Positions 32,771 through 42,375 are shown, counted from the stretch's first letter. The stretch is DNA of 64,000 nt from Heliomarina sp018223035 (GCA_018223035.1 JAAEZD010000001.1:62001-126000), one strand, 5' to 3'. A program made the numbers and translations. The notes: generated by a model not told the origin, from the letters alone.

Positions 32771-33898
32771 TTAATCTTCGTATTCGGGCAGCGACTCGAG
32801 TTGTTCCTTCGTCATGTTGACGCGGACCCGGATGTCGTCGCCATCGTTCTCACGCTGAATGTTCAGCTCGTCCGATGCCAGGGCAACCGGCTTTTCGCCA
32901 ATGCCGAGGAAGCCGCCTACGTCAACAACCGCACGGTCAATCTTCGAAGAACCGTCCAGCAGCAGTTCGGAAACTTCACCGATCCACTGGTCGGTCGAGT
33001 CGTAAACGCGCGCACCGGTCAGGTCTTCGGCGGTCAGCTCGTCAGCACGAACCGTCGTGTAACCTTCATCGGCAACCATCTCGTTGGTCGCAGCATCGTT
33101 ATTGGCCATTTCCGAGTCCGAGTTCATGGTCTCGTTCGCGGCCATGCCAGTCGCGGCACCGGTTGCGGCCGGATCAGCAGCCTCGTCGCTTGCAACGTCA
33201 TCGGTCATGGGCTGAAGCTCGCCCTGAGCGCTGTCGATAGCTTCGTCGGTTTCCTGAACGGCATTTTCAGCGGTGTTCTCGATCGCATCGCCGGTTTCTT
33301 CCGCAGCGTTCTCCATCTTGTCGCCTGCGTTGTCAGCAGCGACGGCAACGTCGTCGGCGGTGTTTTCGGCTGCGTTCTCAGCGTCGTTCATAGCCATTTC
33401 GGCGTCGTTCTCGGCGCGGTCCCAGCTATATTCGGGCGCTTCTTCAAGGTTGGCACGGCTCGCGTTCATCACAAGGAAGAAATCGCCTTCGTCTTCGGCA
33501 GTCGCGTCATCAGAAACGAACTTGATGGCGTTCATGTCGACGGAAATCTGGCGCTCGCCAATACCGAGGAAGCCGCCAATGTCGACCAGAACGGCGTCTA
33601 CACTGCCGTCACGGCTCAGCACGACGTCGTTGATCTCGCCGATGTCTTCCCAGTTGTCCTGAAGACCTTCGTAGCCTTCCTGGTCAACTTCGTTTTCGGT
33701 GGTGTAGACACGCATGCCGATAAAGTTCGACGCGTGGATTTCCATCGGGCCCGGTTCGCTGCGGAACATGCTGTCGGAACCGTTTTGCATCGGTGCGGCA
33801 GCGTCGGATTCAGCAGCAGCTTCGGTGTTGGTCTGGGCGTATACACCGGTTGCGCTCGCCGCAATCAGGGCAGTAGTCATCAAAAGGCGTTTCATCAT
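32771..33898 (-). CDS. Periplasmic protein with two PRC-barrel domains and a low-complexity Ala/Asn/Asp/Glu linker
   Basis: 375 residues. A clean Sec signal peptide (KRLLMTTALIAASATGVYAQ) ends near residue 21. A first PRC-barrel domain lies at about residues 50-130 and a second at about 285-375; both contain the same DxGGFLGIGE turn. Between them is a ~140-residue linker made largely of Ala, Asn, Asp, Glu, Met and Thr with repeated ENAAE/DNAGD/ENTAE-like units, likely helical or disordered. Start: adjacent ATGs (33898/33895) with AGGAG just upstream. PRC-barrel proteins of this kind are often EcfG-dependent; a candidate promoter lies 53 bases upstream. Exact role unknown, probably envelope stress. 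Confidence 0.88.
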   Translation of the reverse strand: MMKRLLMTTALIAASATGVYAQTNTEAAAESDAAAPMQNGSDSMFRSEPGPMEIHASNFIGMRVYTTENEVDQEGYEGLQDNWEDIGEINDVVLSRDGSVDAVLVDIGGFLGIGERQISVDMNAIKFVSDDATAEDEGDFFLVMNASRANLEEAPEYSWDRAENDAEMAMNDAENAAENTADDVAVAADNAGDKMENAAEETGDAIENTAENAVQETDEAIDSAQGELQPMTDDVASDEAADPAATGAATGMAANETMNSDSEMANNDAATNEMVADEGYTTVRADELTAEDLTGARVYDSTDQWIGEVSELLLDGSSKIDRAVVDVGGFLGIGEKPVALASDELNIQRENDGDDIRVRVNMTKEQLESLPEYED

Positions 33899-33950
33899 TT
33901 CTCTCCTACCAATTACTCGGCCAGAGTTTCCGTCTGGCTCTCGGATATCA

Positions 33951-33976
33951 AACAGCCCAACGGGGCTTCCGGTTCC
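33951..33976 (-). promoter_or_regulatory. Possible EcfG-type promoter of the PRC-barrel gene
   Basis: On the minus strand GGAAC (33976-33972), 17 bases, then TGTT (33954-33951), one mismatch from the consensus -10. It ends 53 bases before the start codon. Confidence 0.45.
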
Positions 33977-34155
33977 TTCAGGTTTGCGAAAGTCGCGAAA
34001 TTTTTCGACGCTCGGCCAAGTGCCGCCGATACGATTATTGCGCCAATAGCGGTCATTGCAGGGGGCTTTGGGCACCGGAAATCCCGGCAAAGGGATGGTT
34101 GATCGGCCGCGAATCCCGTAGGTGTCACCCAGAATTCGCAAGAAAAGGACCCGAC

Positions 34156-35529
34156 ATGCTGAAGAACGATCAACTGGATCAATGGGATAGAGAAAACTTT
34201 TTTCACCCCTCGACTCATCTTGCCCAGCACGCGCGCGGGGAAAGCGCCAACCGGGTGATCCGGACGGCATCGGGTGTCCATATCGAAGATCGCGACGGCA
34301 CGAAGCTGCTCGACGCCTTTGCCGGGCTTTACTGCGTGAACGTCGGCTACGGCCGTCAGGAAATCGCCCAGGCCATTTCCGATCAGGCCAGCGAACTGGC
34401 CTATTACCATTCATACGTCGGCCACGGCACCGAAGCGTCGATCACCCTCTCCAAGATGATCCTCGATCGCGCGCCCGATAACATGTCCAAAGTCTATTTC
34501 GGCCTCGGCGGGTCGGATGCGAACGAAACCAACGTCAAGCTGGTCTGGTACTACAACAACATCCGCGGCCTGCCGAAAAAGAAAAAGATCATCTCGCGCT
34601 GGCGCGGTTATCACGGCTCGGGGCTGGTGACCGGCTCGCTGACCGGACTGGAACTGTTCCACAAGAAATTCGACCTGCCGGTCGAACAGGTCACCCATAC
34701 CATCGCCCCGGACTATTTCCGCCGCGAAGACCTCAGCCAGAGCGAATCCGAATTCGTCGCCCATTGCGCTTCCGAGCTCGAAGCGCTGATCGAGCGTGAA
34801 GGCGCGGACACCATCGCCGCCTTCATCGGTGAACCGGTCCTTGGCACCGGCGGCATCGTTCCGCCCCCTGCCGGGTATTGGGAAGCCATTCAAGCGGTTC
34901 TGAACAAGCATGACATCCTGCTCATCGCGGATGAGGTCGTGACCGGTTTCGGTCGACTCGGCTCCATGTTTGGCTCCGATCACTACGGTCTGAAACCCGA
35001 TCTCATCACCATCGCCAAGGGTCTTACCTCGGCCTACGCGCCGCTCTCTGGTTCTATCGTCGGCGAAAAGATGTGGAAGGTTCTTGAACAGGGCACCGAT
35101 GAAAACGGCCCCATCGGCCATGGCTGGACCTATTCCGCCCACCCGATCGGCGCGGCTGCGGGCGTGGCCAACCTCAACCTGCTCGACAAGCTGGGTCTGG
35201 TGGCGAACGCGGGCAATGTCGGCACCTACCTGAACCAACAGATGAAAGCCGCGTTTGGCGATCACCCCAATGTCGGCGACATCCGGGGCGAAGGCATGCT
35301 CTGCGCCGTGGAATTCGTCGAAAACCGCGACGGGCGCAAATTCTTCGATCCCGCCAAGAAGATCGGCCCGCAGGTGTCGGCCAAGATGCTGGAACAGGAC
35401 CGGGTCATCGCCCGCGCCATGCCGCAGGGCGACATCATCGGCTTTGCTCCGCCCTTCTGCCTGACCCGCGAAGAGGCGGACAAGATCGTCGGTGCGACCC
35501 AGCGCGCGGTCGAAGCCGTCCTCAGCTGA
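34156..35529 (+). CDS. Class III PLP-dependent aminotransferase (omega-amino acid/polyamine type)
   Basis: 457-residue fold-type I PLP enzyme. GSDANETNVKL holds the phosphate-binding region, LLIADEVVTGFGR the cofactor Asp, and TIAKGLTSAYAPL the Schiff-base lysine (~residue 290). It belongs to the group that includes omega-amino acid:pyruvate and putrescine:pyruvate aminotransferases (SpuC-like). A putrescine-type importer and a PuuB-like oxidase lie 7-12 kb downstream, so polyamine use is plausible, but the gene is monocistronic and separated by the second transglutaminase locus. ATG 34156 has AAGGA 8 bases upstream. Exact amine donor cannot be read from sequence. Confidence 0.88.
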   Translation: MLKNDQLDQWDRENFFHPSTHLAQHARGESANRVIRTASGVHIEDRDGTKLLDAFAGLYCVNVGYGRQEIAQAISDQASELAYYHSYVGHGTEASITLSKMILDRAPDNMSKVYFGLGGSDANETNVKLVWYYNNIRGLPKKKKIISRWRGYHGSGLVTGSLTGLELFHKKFDLPVEQVTHTIAPDYFRREDLSQSESEFVAHCASELEALIEREGADTIAAFIGEPVLGTGGIVPPPAGYWEAIQAVLNKHDILLIADEVVTGFGRLGSMFGSDHYGLKPDLITIAKGLTSAYAPLSGSIVGEKMWKVLEQGTDENGPIGHGWTYSAHPIGAAAGVANLNLLDKLGLVANAGNVGTYLNQQMKAAFGDHPNVGDIRGEGMLCAVEFVENRDGRKFFDPAKKIGPQVSAKMLEQDRVIARAMPQGDIIGFAPPFCLTREEADKIVGATQRAVEAVLS

Positions 35530-35541
35530 TAAACACTATCG

Positions 35542-35565
35542 CCGTGCCCGCAGATACGGGCACGG
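35542..35565. repeat. GC-rich hairpin downstream of the aminotransferase gene
   Basis: A perfect 9-bp inverted repeat (CCGTGCCCG / CGGGCACGG) around a six-base loop, 12 bases after the stop. No T-run follows, so it may protect the mRNA 3' end or act as a weak, factor-dependent terminator. The rest of the spacer to 35721 shows no clear promoter. Confidence 0.6.
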
Positions 35566-35721
35566 CACCCCGGTGAACGGCGCAATCCGCCGCGCCGTTT
35601 TCCCGCGCATCCGACCCGCAAGCCGAGGCCGTGCCAAGCCCGCTTCGGGCCTTTCCCTTTACATGTGATCGCAAACCGTCTTTGCTGCATCGCAGCTTTC
35701 CAAGAAGGAAAAGACAGTTAC

Positions 35722-38700
35722 ATGGCAATCACCGCAAGCATCCGTCACCTGACCCATTACAAGTACGACCGGCCCGTGACGCTGGGCCCGCAGGTCATCC
35801 GGCTGCGGCCCGCACCGCACAGCCGGACAAGGGTGATTTCGCATTCGCTCAAGGTCAGCCCGGAAAACCACTTCGTCAATCACCAGCAAGATCCCTACGG
35901 CAACTGGCTGTCGCGTTTTGTCTTTCCCGAACCCGTCACCGAATTCCGCATCGAGGTCGATCTCGTCGCGGATATGACCGTCTACAACCCGTTCGATTTC
36001 TTCGTCGATGAAACCGCGCAGGAGTGGCCCTTCGATTACCCCGCCGAACTGGTCGAAGACCTCTCGATCTATCGCAAGACCGAAACGCCGGGACCGCTGC
36101 TGGCCGATTTCATGAAATCGATCCCCCGCGACAAGACCGGCACCGTCGATTTCCTCGTCGGCCTGAACGCGCGGCTCTCGAATGAGATCAACTACGTCAT
36201 CCGGATGGAGCCGGGCGTGCAGACGCCCGAGGAAACCCTTGGCACCGTACGCGGCTCCTGCCGCGACACAAGCTGGCTGCTCGTGCAGATCCTGCGCAAC
36301 CTCGGCTTTGCCGCGCGCTTTGTCTCGGGCTATCTGATCCAGCTGAAACCCGATCTGGTCGCGCTCGACGGCCCCGCCGGCACCGATCACGACTTCACCG
36401 ATCTCCACGCCTGGTGCGAAGTTTACCTGCCCGGCGCGGGCTGGATCGGGCTTGACCCGACCTCGGGCCTTCTGACCGGTGAAAGCCATATACCGCTCGC
36501 CGCGACCCCGCATTACTCTAACGCCGCGCCCATCGTCGGCGGTTTCTCCTCCGCTGGCACGCCTCAGGTCGATTTCGATTTCGACATGACCGTCACGCGC
36601 ACCGCCGAACATCCGCGCATCACCAAACCCTTCTCGGATGAGGCATGGGAGGCGCTGGACGAGCTCGGCCACAAGGTCGACGCGGTGCTCAAGAAAGAAG
36701 ACGTGCGCCTCACCATGGGCGGCGAGCCGACATTCGTCTCTATCGACGATTTCGAATCCCCCGAATGGAACACCGCCGCCGTCGGCCCGATGAAACGCGG
36801 CCTTGCCGACGACCTGATCCGACGGCTGCGCGAGCGTTTCGCGCCCGGCGGATTTCTGCACTACGGTCAGGGCAAATGGTACCCGGGCGAAACCCTGCCC
36901 CGCTGGACCTTTTCGCTCTACTGGCGCAAGGACGGCAAGCCGATCTGGAAAGACGACGCCCTCATCGCCCGCGAAGGCGCCAAGACCGGTGCCAGCAAGG
37001 AAGACGCCAGCAAGCTGCTTGGCGAAATCGCCAGCGGTCTCGGCATCGAACCCGACTACGTGGTGCCGGCCTATGAGGATCCAGCCGAATGGATCATCAA
37101 GGAAGGCAACCTGCCCGAAAACGTCACCCCTGAAAACTCCAAGCTGAAAGACCCCGAGGAACGCCACCGCATTGCCCGCGTATTCGAGCGTGGGCTGACC
37201 GAACCCTCGGGCTATATCCTCCCGGTGCAGGCATGGCAGTCCAAGGCCAGCGGTCACCGCTGGCGCTCTGAGAAATGGAAGCTGCGGCGCGGCCACGTCT
37301 ACCTCGTGCCCGGCGACAGCCCGGTCGGCTACCGCATCCCGCTTGGCACGCTGCCTTACGTGCCGCCCGCGCAATTCCCCTATACCTACCCGACCGATCC
37401 GACCGAGCCGCGCGGCCCGCTGCCCGAATTCGTCGAGGAAGCCTCCGATTTCGGGGGACCCGAAGCCACCGAAGGCCGCAGCCAGCCGGTCAGCGCGCCC
37501 AGCGCGACCGGCGCAACGCAGGATCTGATCCCGCAAGAATTGCATGCGGTCGGCGGCGCGGTCCGCACCGCGCTCTCGGTTGAACCCCGCGACGGGCGGC
37601 TTTGCGTCTTCATGCCACCGGTTGAATCGCTCGAGCAATATCTCGATTTGATCCATGTTGCCGAAGCAGCGGCGAAAAAGCTGGACCTCCCCGTCCACAT
37701 CGAAGGCTACGCCCCGCCGCATGATCCGCGAATGAACGTGATCCGCGTCGCGCCCGACCCGGGCGTGATCGAGGTGAACATCCATCCTGCCGACAACTGG
37801 GACGACTGCGTCGCCACCACCAAGGCCGTCTACGAAGAGGCCAAGCTCTGCCGCCTTGGTGCCGACAAGTTCATGATCGACGGCAAACACACCGGCACCG
37901 GCGGCGGCAACCACGTGGTTGTCGGCGGCGAGACCCCGAATGACTCGCCGTTCCTGCGCCGACCCGACCTGATGCGCTCGCTGGTGCTGCACTGGTTACG
38001 CCACCCGTCGCTCTCCTACCTGTTTTCGGGCCTCTTCATCGGCCCCACCAGTCAGGCCCCGCGCATCGACGAGGCCCGCCATGACAGCCTCTACGAACTT
38101 GAGATCGCGCTGAACCAGATCCACGCGCCGGGCGAAGGCACGCCCCCCGCGCCATGGCTTACTGACCGGCTGTTGCGCAACATCCTCGTCGACGTCACCG
38201 GCAACACCCACCGGGCCGAGATCTGCATCGACAAGATGTTCTCGCCCGATGGCCCCACCGGCCGCCTTGGCCTTGTCGAATTCCGAGGCTTCGAGATGCC
38301 GCCCGACGCCCAGATGAGCCTTGCCCAGCAGGTGCTCATCCGAGCCCTGATCGCCCGGTTCTGGACATCGCCGGTGAAAGGCAAACCGGTGCGCTGGGGC
38401 ACCACGCTGCACGACCGTTTCATGCTGCCGCATTTCGTCTGGGAGGACCTGATGGACGTGCTCCGCGATCTGGGTGATCACGGCTTCACCTTCCGGCCAG
38501 AATGGTTCGAGGCGCAGGCCGAGTTCCGCTTCCCCTTCTGCGGCGAGGTAGAATACGAAGGTGTCCACCTCGAACTGCGTCAGGCGCTCGAACCCTGGCA
38601 CGTGATGGGCGAACGCGGCGCGATCGGCGGCACCGTGCGCTACACCGACAGCTCTGTTGAGCGGATGCAGGTCAAGCTCTCGGGCGGCGACCCGTCCCGA

Positions 38701-39078
38701 TATATCGTGACCTGCAACAAGCGCGCCGTCCCCCTCACCGCAACCGGCACAAACGGTGTCAGTGTCGCGGGCGTGCGCTTCAAGGCATGGCAGGCGGCGG
38801 AGTCCATGCATCCCGTGCTGCCGGTCAACGCGCCCCTGACCTTTGACATCTTCGACACCTGGACAGGCCACGCGCTTGGGGGCTGCACTTATCACGTGGC
38901 CCACCCGGGCGGTCGGAATTACGAAACCTTCCCGGTCAACGGCAACGAGGCCGAGGCACGCCGCCTTGCGCGGTTCGAAAAGATGGGGCACACCCCCGGC
39001 AGCTACTGGCCCGAGCCGGAATATCCCCATCCCGAATTCCCCCTGACCCTCGACCTCAGGCGGCCTCCCGGACTTTGA
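35722..39078 (+). CDS. Transglutaminase-DUF2126 giant protein
   Basis: 1118-residue cytoplasmic protein. The first ~300 residues form a bacterial transglutaminase N-domain plus core with an intact triad: Cys in GSCRDTSW (~178), His in LHAWCEV (~228) and Asp in GLDPTSG (~243). The remaining ~800 residues are the DUF2126 region, recognised by VRLTMGGEPTFVSIDD (~330), a conserved NWDDCVATTKAVYEEA segment and HTGTGGGNHVVVGG. DUF2126 function is unknown; the glycine-rich and acidic conserved blocks suggest a second catalytic domain. It leads a three-gene cluster with an ATP-grasp/alpha-E fusion and a second transglutaminase, with three bases between it and the next gene. Confidence 0.9.
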   Translation: MAITASIRHLTHYKYDRPVTLGPQVIRLRPAPHSRTRVISHSLKVSPENHFVNHQQDPYGNWLSRFVFPEPVTEFRIEVDLVADMTVYNPFDFFVDETAQEWPFDYPAELVEDLSIYRKTETPGPLLADFMKSIPRDKTGTVDFLVGLNARLSNEINYVIRMEPGVQTPEETLGTVRGSCRDTSWLLVQILRNLGFAARFVSGYLIQLKPDLVALDGPAGTDHDFTDLHAWCEVYLPGAGWIGLDPTSGLLTGESHIPLAATPHYSNAAPIVGGFSSAGTPQVDFDFDMTVTRTAEHPRITKPFSDEAWEALDELGHKVDAVLKKEDVRLTMGGEPTFVSIDDFESPEWNTAAVGPMKRGLADDLIRRLRERFAPGGFLHYGQGKWYPGETLPRWTFSLYWRKDGKPIWKDDALIAREGAKTGASKEDASKLLGEIASGLGIEPDYVVPAYEDPAEWIIKEGNLPENVTPENSKLKDPEERHRIARVFERGLTEPSGYILPVQAWQSKASGHRWRSEKWKLRRGHVYLVPGDSPVGYRIPLGTLPYVPPAQFPYTYPTDPTEPRGPLPEFVEEASDFGGPEATEGRSQPVSAPSATGATQDLIPQELHAVGGAVRTALSVEPRDGRLCVFMPPVESLEQYLDLIHVAEAAAKKLDLPVHIEGYAPPHDPRMNVIRVAPDPGVIEVNIHPADNWDDCVATTKAVYEEAKLCRLGADKFMIDGKHTGTGGGNHVVVGGETPNDSPFLRRPDLMRSLVLHWLRHPSLSYLFSGLFIGPTSQAPRIDEARHDSLYELEIALNQIHAPGEGTPPAPWLTDRLLRNILVDVTGNTHRAEICIDKMFSPDGPTGRLGLVEFRGFEMPPDAQMSLAQQVLIRALIARFWTSPVKGKPVRWGTTLHDRFMLPHFVWEDLMDVLRDLGDHGFTFRPEWFEAQAEFRFPFCGEVEYEGVHLELRQALEPWHVMGERGAIGGTVRYTDSSVERMQVKLSGGDPSRYIVTCNKRAVPLTATGTNGVSVAGVRFKAWQAAESMHPVLPVNAPLTFDIFDTWTGHALGGCTYHVAHPGGRNYETFPVNGNEAEARRLARFEKMGHTPGSYWPEPEYPHPEFPLTLDLRRPPGL

Positions 39079-39081
39079 TGC

Positions 39082-41478
39082 ATGAACAACGCCGCCCATT
39101 CCCGCAAGACAGGAGATCTCCTCGCAGGCTACCACCCGCAAGACGGCATTGCCGATGAGCTGATGCAGGCCGATGGCCGGATTCGTCCGGTCTGGGAACC
39201 CTTCATCAACTTCCTTGCCGGGCTTGGGCCACAGGATCTTGCGCGGCGTTTTGCGCGGGGCGATCAGTATCTTCAGGATGCGGGCGTCTATTTCCGTCAA
39301 TACACCGATACCGGCTCGACCGAACGCAATTGGCCGCTCAGCCATATCCCGGTGGTTATCGGCCCCGACGAATGGAAAACCCTGAGCGAAGGAATCGTGC
39401 AGCGCGCCGAGCTGCTCGAACGCGTGATGGCCGATCTTTATGGTCCCGGCGAACTGGTCAGCTCCGGCCTCCTGCCGCCCGAGCTGATCACCCGCAACCC
39501 CGAATGGCTCCGCCCCGTCGTCGGCACCAAACCCCGCTCAGGCGATTTCCTGCACCTGCTTGCCTTTGAAATCGGCCGCTCGCCCGATGGCAGCTGGTTC
39601 GTCCTCGGCGACCGCGCACAGGCGCCCTCCGGCCCCGGCTTCGCGCTGGAAAACCGGATGGCCACCAGCCGGGTCTTCTTCGATCACTTCCCGACCGCGA
39701 ACGTGGCCCGCCTCGCCAGTTTCTTCCGAGGTTTCCGCGACGCGCTGAACGAGTTGCGCGGTACCAGTGAAGGACGCGTCGCGATCCTCACCCCCGGCCA
39801 GCACACTGACACGTACTTCGAACACGCCTACATCGCCCGTTATCTCGGCCTCATGCTGCTCGAAAGCGAGGACCTGCGCGTCGAAAACGGCGAGTTGATG
39901 GTGCGCACGATCCACGGCCCCCAGCCGGTCAGCGTGATCTGGCGGCGGCTCGACAGCCGGTTCTCCGATCCGCTCGAACTCGATGAAGGTTCGGCGCTCG
40001 GCACGCCGGGCATGGTTGCCGCGCTCCGGAACGAGGCGCTGACCATGCTGAACTGCCTCGGCTCCGGCGTGCTCGAGGCACGCGCGCTGATGGCCTTTCT
40101 GCCCCGTATCGCCCGCACCTGGACGGGCGAGCCGCTCAAGCTGCCCAATATCGCGACCTGGTGGTGCGGGCAGCCGAACGAGCTGAACCACGTGCGCAAC
40201 AACCTCTCGGACATGATGATCGGCCGGGCGCTTTCGACCAGCCTGCCCTTCGACATAGATGCCGCCACGGCACTGGGCGGATCATTCCGCGACGGCGCGC
40301 AGGGACCGGTCGAGGACTGGCTGAAAGAAGACGCCGCGAATCTCGTCGGGCAAGAGGCCGTGTCGCTCTCGACCACGCCCGCGATGATCGACGGCCAGCT
40401 TGTCCCGCGCCCGATGGTGGTGCGCGTCTTTGCCGCCCGCACCGCTGACGGCTGGACGGTTATGCCTGGCGGCTATGCCCGGATCGGCCGCACCGAGGAC
40501 CCGACCGCGCTCGCCATGCAAAGCGGCGGATCGGTGGCCGATGTCTGGGTCATCGGCGACGAACCCGTGGTCGCCGACAGCCTGACCAAGCAGGCCGCAG
40601 GCCCCTTTGTGCGCCGCACCCCCGGAGAGCTGCCGACTCGCGCCGCCGACAACCTGTTCTGGCTTGGCCGCTATGTGGAACGCGCCGAAAGCCAGGTCCG
40701 CAAGCTGCGCGCCTATCACCTGCGGCTCGAAGACGCGGGCGACAAGACCAATCCGCTTGTGGCCTACCTTGGCGATTTCATCGGAAGACAGGGCATGGAC
40801 GTACATCACCCCGTTCCACGTCAGTTGCTCAGCCTGTTCCAGCTTGCGCGCGGCTGCGCGGGCAAGGTGCGCGACCGGTTCTCGACCGATGGCTGGCACG
40901 CCGTCGCCGATCTCGAAACCTCGGTGCGCGAGATGAGCGATCTGCAACAGGCGGGCGACGAAACCGTCCGCGCCATGACGGTATTGCTGCGCAAGCTCGC
41001 CGGCTTCTCGGGACTCGTCCATGAAAACATGTTCCGCTCTGCCGGATGGCGTTTTCTCACCATGGGCCGCGCCATCGAACGGGCCGAGAATATCGCCGCC
41101 CTCCTGATAGATTTCGCCGATGCCCGCGCCCCGGCGGGCAGTTTCGACATCGCGGTCGAGGTTGGCGACAGCACCATGACCCATCGCCGCCGCTATTCGG
41201 TAAGCTCGAACCGGAATACGGTGATCGACATGATGGTGCTCGACAAGGCCAACCCCCGCTCGATTCTCGCCCAGCTCGAACAGCTCTGCGAGCAAGAGGC
41301 CGAGGTCCGCGCCCCCGACAACACCGATCAGATGACCACCCTGTCGCGCCGCATCCTGCGGCTGCACACGGAAATCACCACCGCCATCCCCGAGGAAATC
41401 GACCGCAAAAGACTGGAAGCCATCCGCAAGAAAATCATCGGTATTTCCGACGCGATGACCACAGAGTACCTGAACTAG
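39082..41478 (+). CDS. ATP-grasp-like and alpha-E fusion protein, nucleotide-binding residues lost
   Basis: 798 residues: a circularly permuted ATP-grasp homologue (about 1-490) fused to an alpha-E domain (about 515-798; LFWLGRYVERAESQVRKLR, given as LFWLGRYVERAES and QVRKLR). Compared with the intact paralogue at 18898, the metal-binding LEDN segment reads LGDR (~residue 174) and the lysine plus GSGG loop is replaced by MMIGRALSTSLPFD (~378), while surrounding structural motifs (YFEHAYIARYLGL, WRRLDSRFSDPLEL) are kept. So it is probably a non-catalytic or differently acting member. It lies three bases after the DUF2126 gene and touches the next transglutaminase start. Confidence 0.9.
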   Translation: MNNAAHSRKTGDLLAGYHPQDGIADELMQADGRIRPVWEPFINFLAGLGPQDLARRFARGDQYLQDAGVYFRQYTDTGSTERNWPLSHIPVVIGPDEWKTLSEGIVQRAELLERVMADLYGPGELVSSGLLPPELITRNPEWLRPVVGTKPRSGDFLHLLAFEIGRSPDGSWFVLGDRAQAPSGPGFALENRMATSRVFFDHFPTANVARLASFFRGFRDALNELRGTSEGRVAILTPGQHTDTYFEHAYIARYLGLMLLESEDLRVENGELMVRTIHGPQPVSVIWRRLDSRFSDPLELDEGSALGTPGMVAALRNEALTMLNCLGSGVLEARALMAFLPRIARTWTGEPLKLPNIATWWCGQPNELNHVRNNLSDMMIGRALSTSLPFDIDAATALGGSFRDGAQGPVEDWLKEDAANLVGQEAVSLSTTPAMIDGQLVPRPMVVRVFAARTADGWTVMPGGYARIGRTEDPTALAMQSGGSVADVWVIGDEPVVADSLTKQAAGPFVRRTPGELPTRAADNLFWLGRYVERAESQVRKLRAYHLRLEDAGDKTNPLVAYLGDFIGRQGMDVHHPVPRQLLSLFQLARGCAGKVRDRFSTDGWHAVADLETSVREMSDLQQAGDETVRAMTVLLRKLAGFSGLVHENMFRSAGWRFLTMGRAIERAENIAALLIDFADARAPAGSFDIAVEVGDSTMTHRRRYSVSSNRNTVIDMMVLDKANPRSILAQLEQLCEQEAEVRAPDNTDQMTTLSRRILRLHTEITTAIPEEIDRKRLEAIRKKIIGISDAMTTEYLN

Positions 41479-42375
41479 ATGAGCACCCTTTACGACATCA
41501 AGCTCAAGATCAGCTACCGCTACGAATACCCCGCCGCCGCGGGCCGCAGCCTGCTGCGCATCATGCCGCTGAACCTGCCCGACCAGCAGCTGATCTCAGG
41601 CGCGGTGTCCTGCGATCCGCCCAGCGATTTCCGCCGAGATTCCGCCGATTTCTTTGGCAACCGCACCACCGAACTAGCCCATGACCGGTCCCTCTCCCGG
41701 ATCACCTTCCGCTTTGACGGGCGGGTGCGGCGCAGCGCCGATCTGGTCTCTTTCGATCTGTCGCGCGGGCTTTCGGCGATCCGGCAGGAAACCGACGCGA
41801 TCCGCTCGATTCAACCGACCTCGCCGCATCATTTCCTAGGGGCGAGCGAACGGGTTACCCCCGGCGCCGAGATTTCAGATTTCGCCCGCGACACCGTGCG
41901 TTCCGACATGTCGACGCTGGCCGCCGTGCAGGCCATTTCCCATGCCCTGCATCGCACGATGACATTTGATCCGGAGTCGACCGAGGTTTCGACCAACCCG
42001 CTCGATGCCTTCCGAAAACGGCGCGGCGTCTGTCAGGATTTCACCCATATCATGATCGCCGCCCTTCGCGCTGTCGATATTCCGGCGGGCTATGTCAGCG
42101 GCTTCATCCGGACAATCCCGCCCGAGGGCAAGGAACGACTCGAAGGGGCAGATGCGATGCACGCCTGGGTCAGGGCATGGTGCGGCGCCGACGCAGGCTG
42201 GGTCCAGATCGACCCCACCAATGACATGATGGCAGGCAACGACCACGTTATCGTCGCCATCGGACGCGACTATGCCGATGTCTCGCCGGTCAAGGGCTCG
42301 ATGCGCGCCTTTGGCCGTCAGACCACCCGGCACGAGGTCGACATGGTCTCGGTCAGCCCGGCGCCCGCACCCTAG
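41479..42375 (+). CDS. Transglutaminase-like protein of the second locus
   Basis: 298 residues with the N-terminal beta domain (YDIKLKISYRYEYPA) and transglutaminase core. Triad residues are present: Cys in GVCQDFTH (~183), His in MHAWVRA (~228), Asp in QIDPTND (~244). Its ATG follows the fusion gene stop with no gap, so the two are co-translated. Its end overlaps the convergent ABC permease gene by four bases. Together with the DUF2126 protein, this gives the second locus two transglutaminase active sites but no Anbu peptidase. Confidence 0.9.
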   Translation: MSTLYDIKLKISYRYEYPAAAGRSLLRIMPLNLPDQQLISGAVSCDPPSDFRRDSADFFGNRTTELAHDRSLSRITFRFDGRVRRSADLVSFDLSRGLSAIRQETDAIRSIQPTSPHHFLGASERVTPGAEISDFARDTVRSDMSTLAAVQAISHALHRTMTFDPESTEVSTNPLDAFRKRRGVCQDFTHIMIAALRAVDIPAGYVSGFIRTIPPEGKERLEGADAMHAWVRAWCGADAGWVQIDPTNDMMAGNDHVIVAIGRDYADVSPVKGSMRAFGRQTTRHEVDMVSVSPAPAP

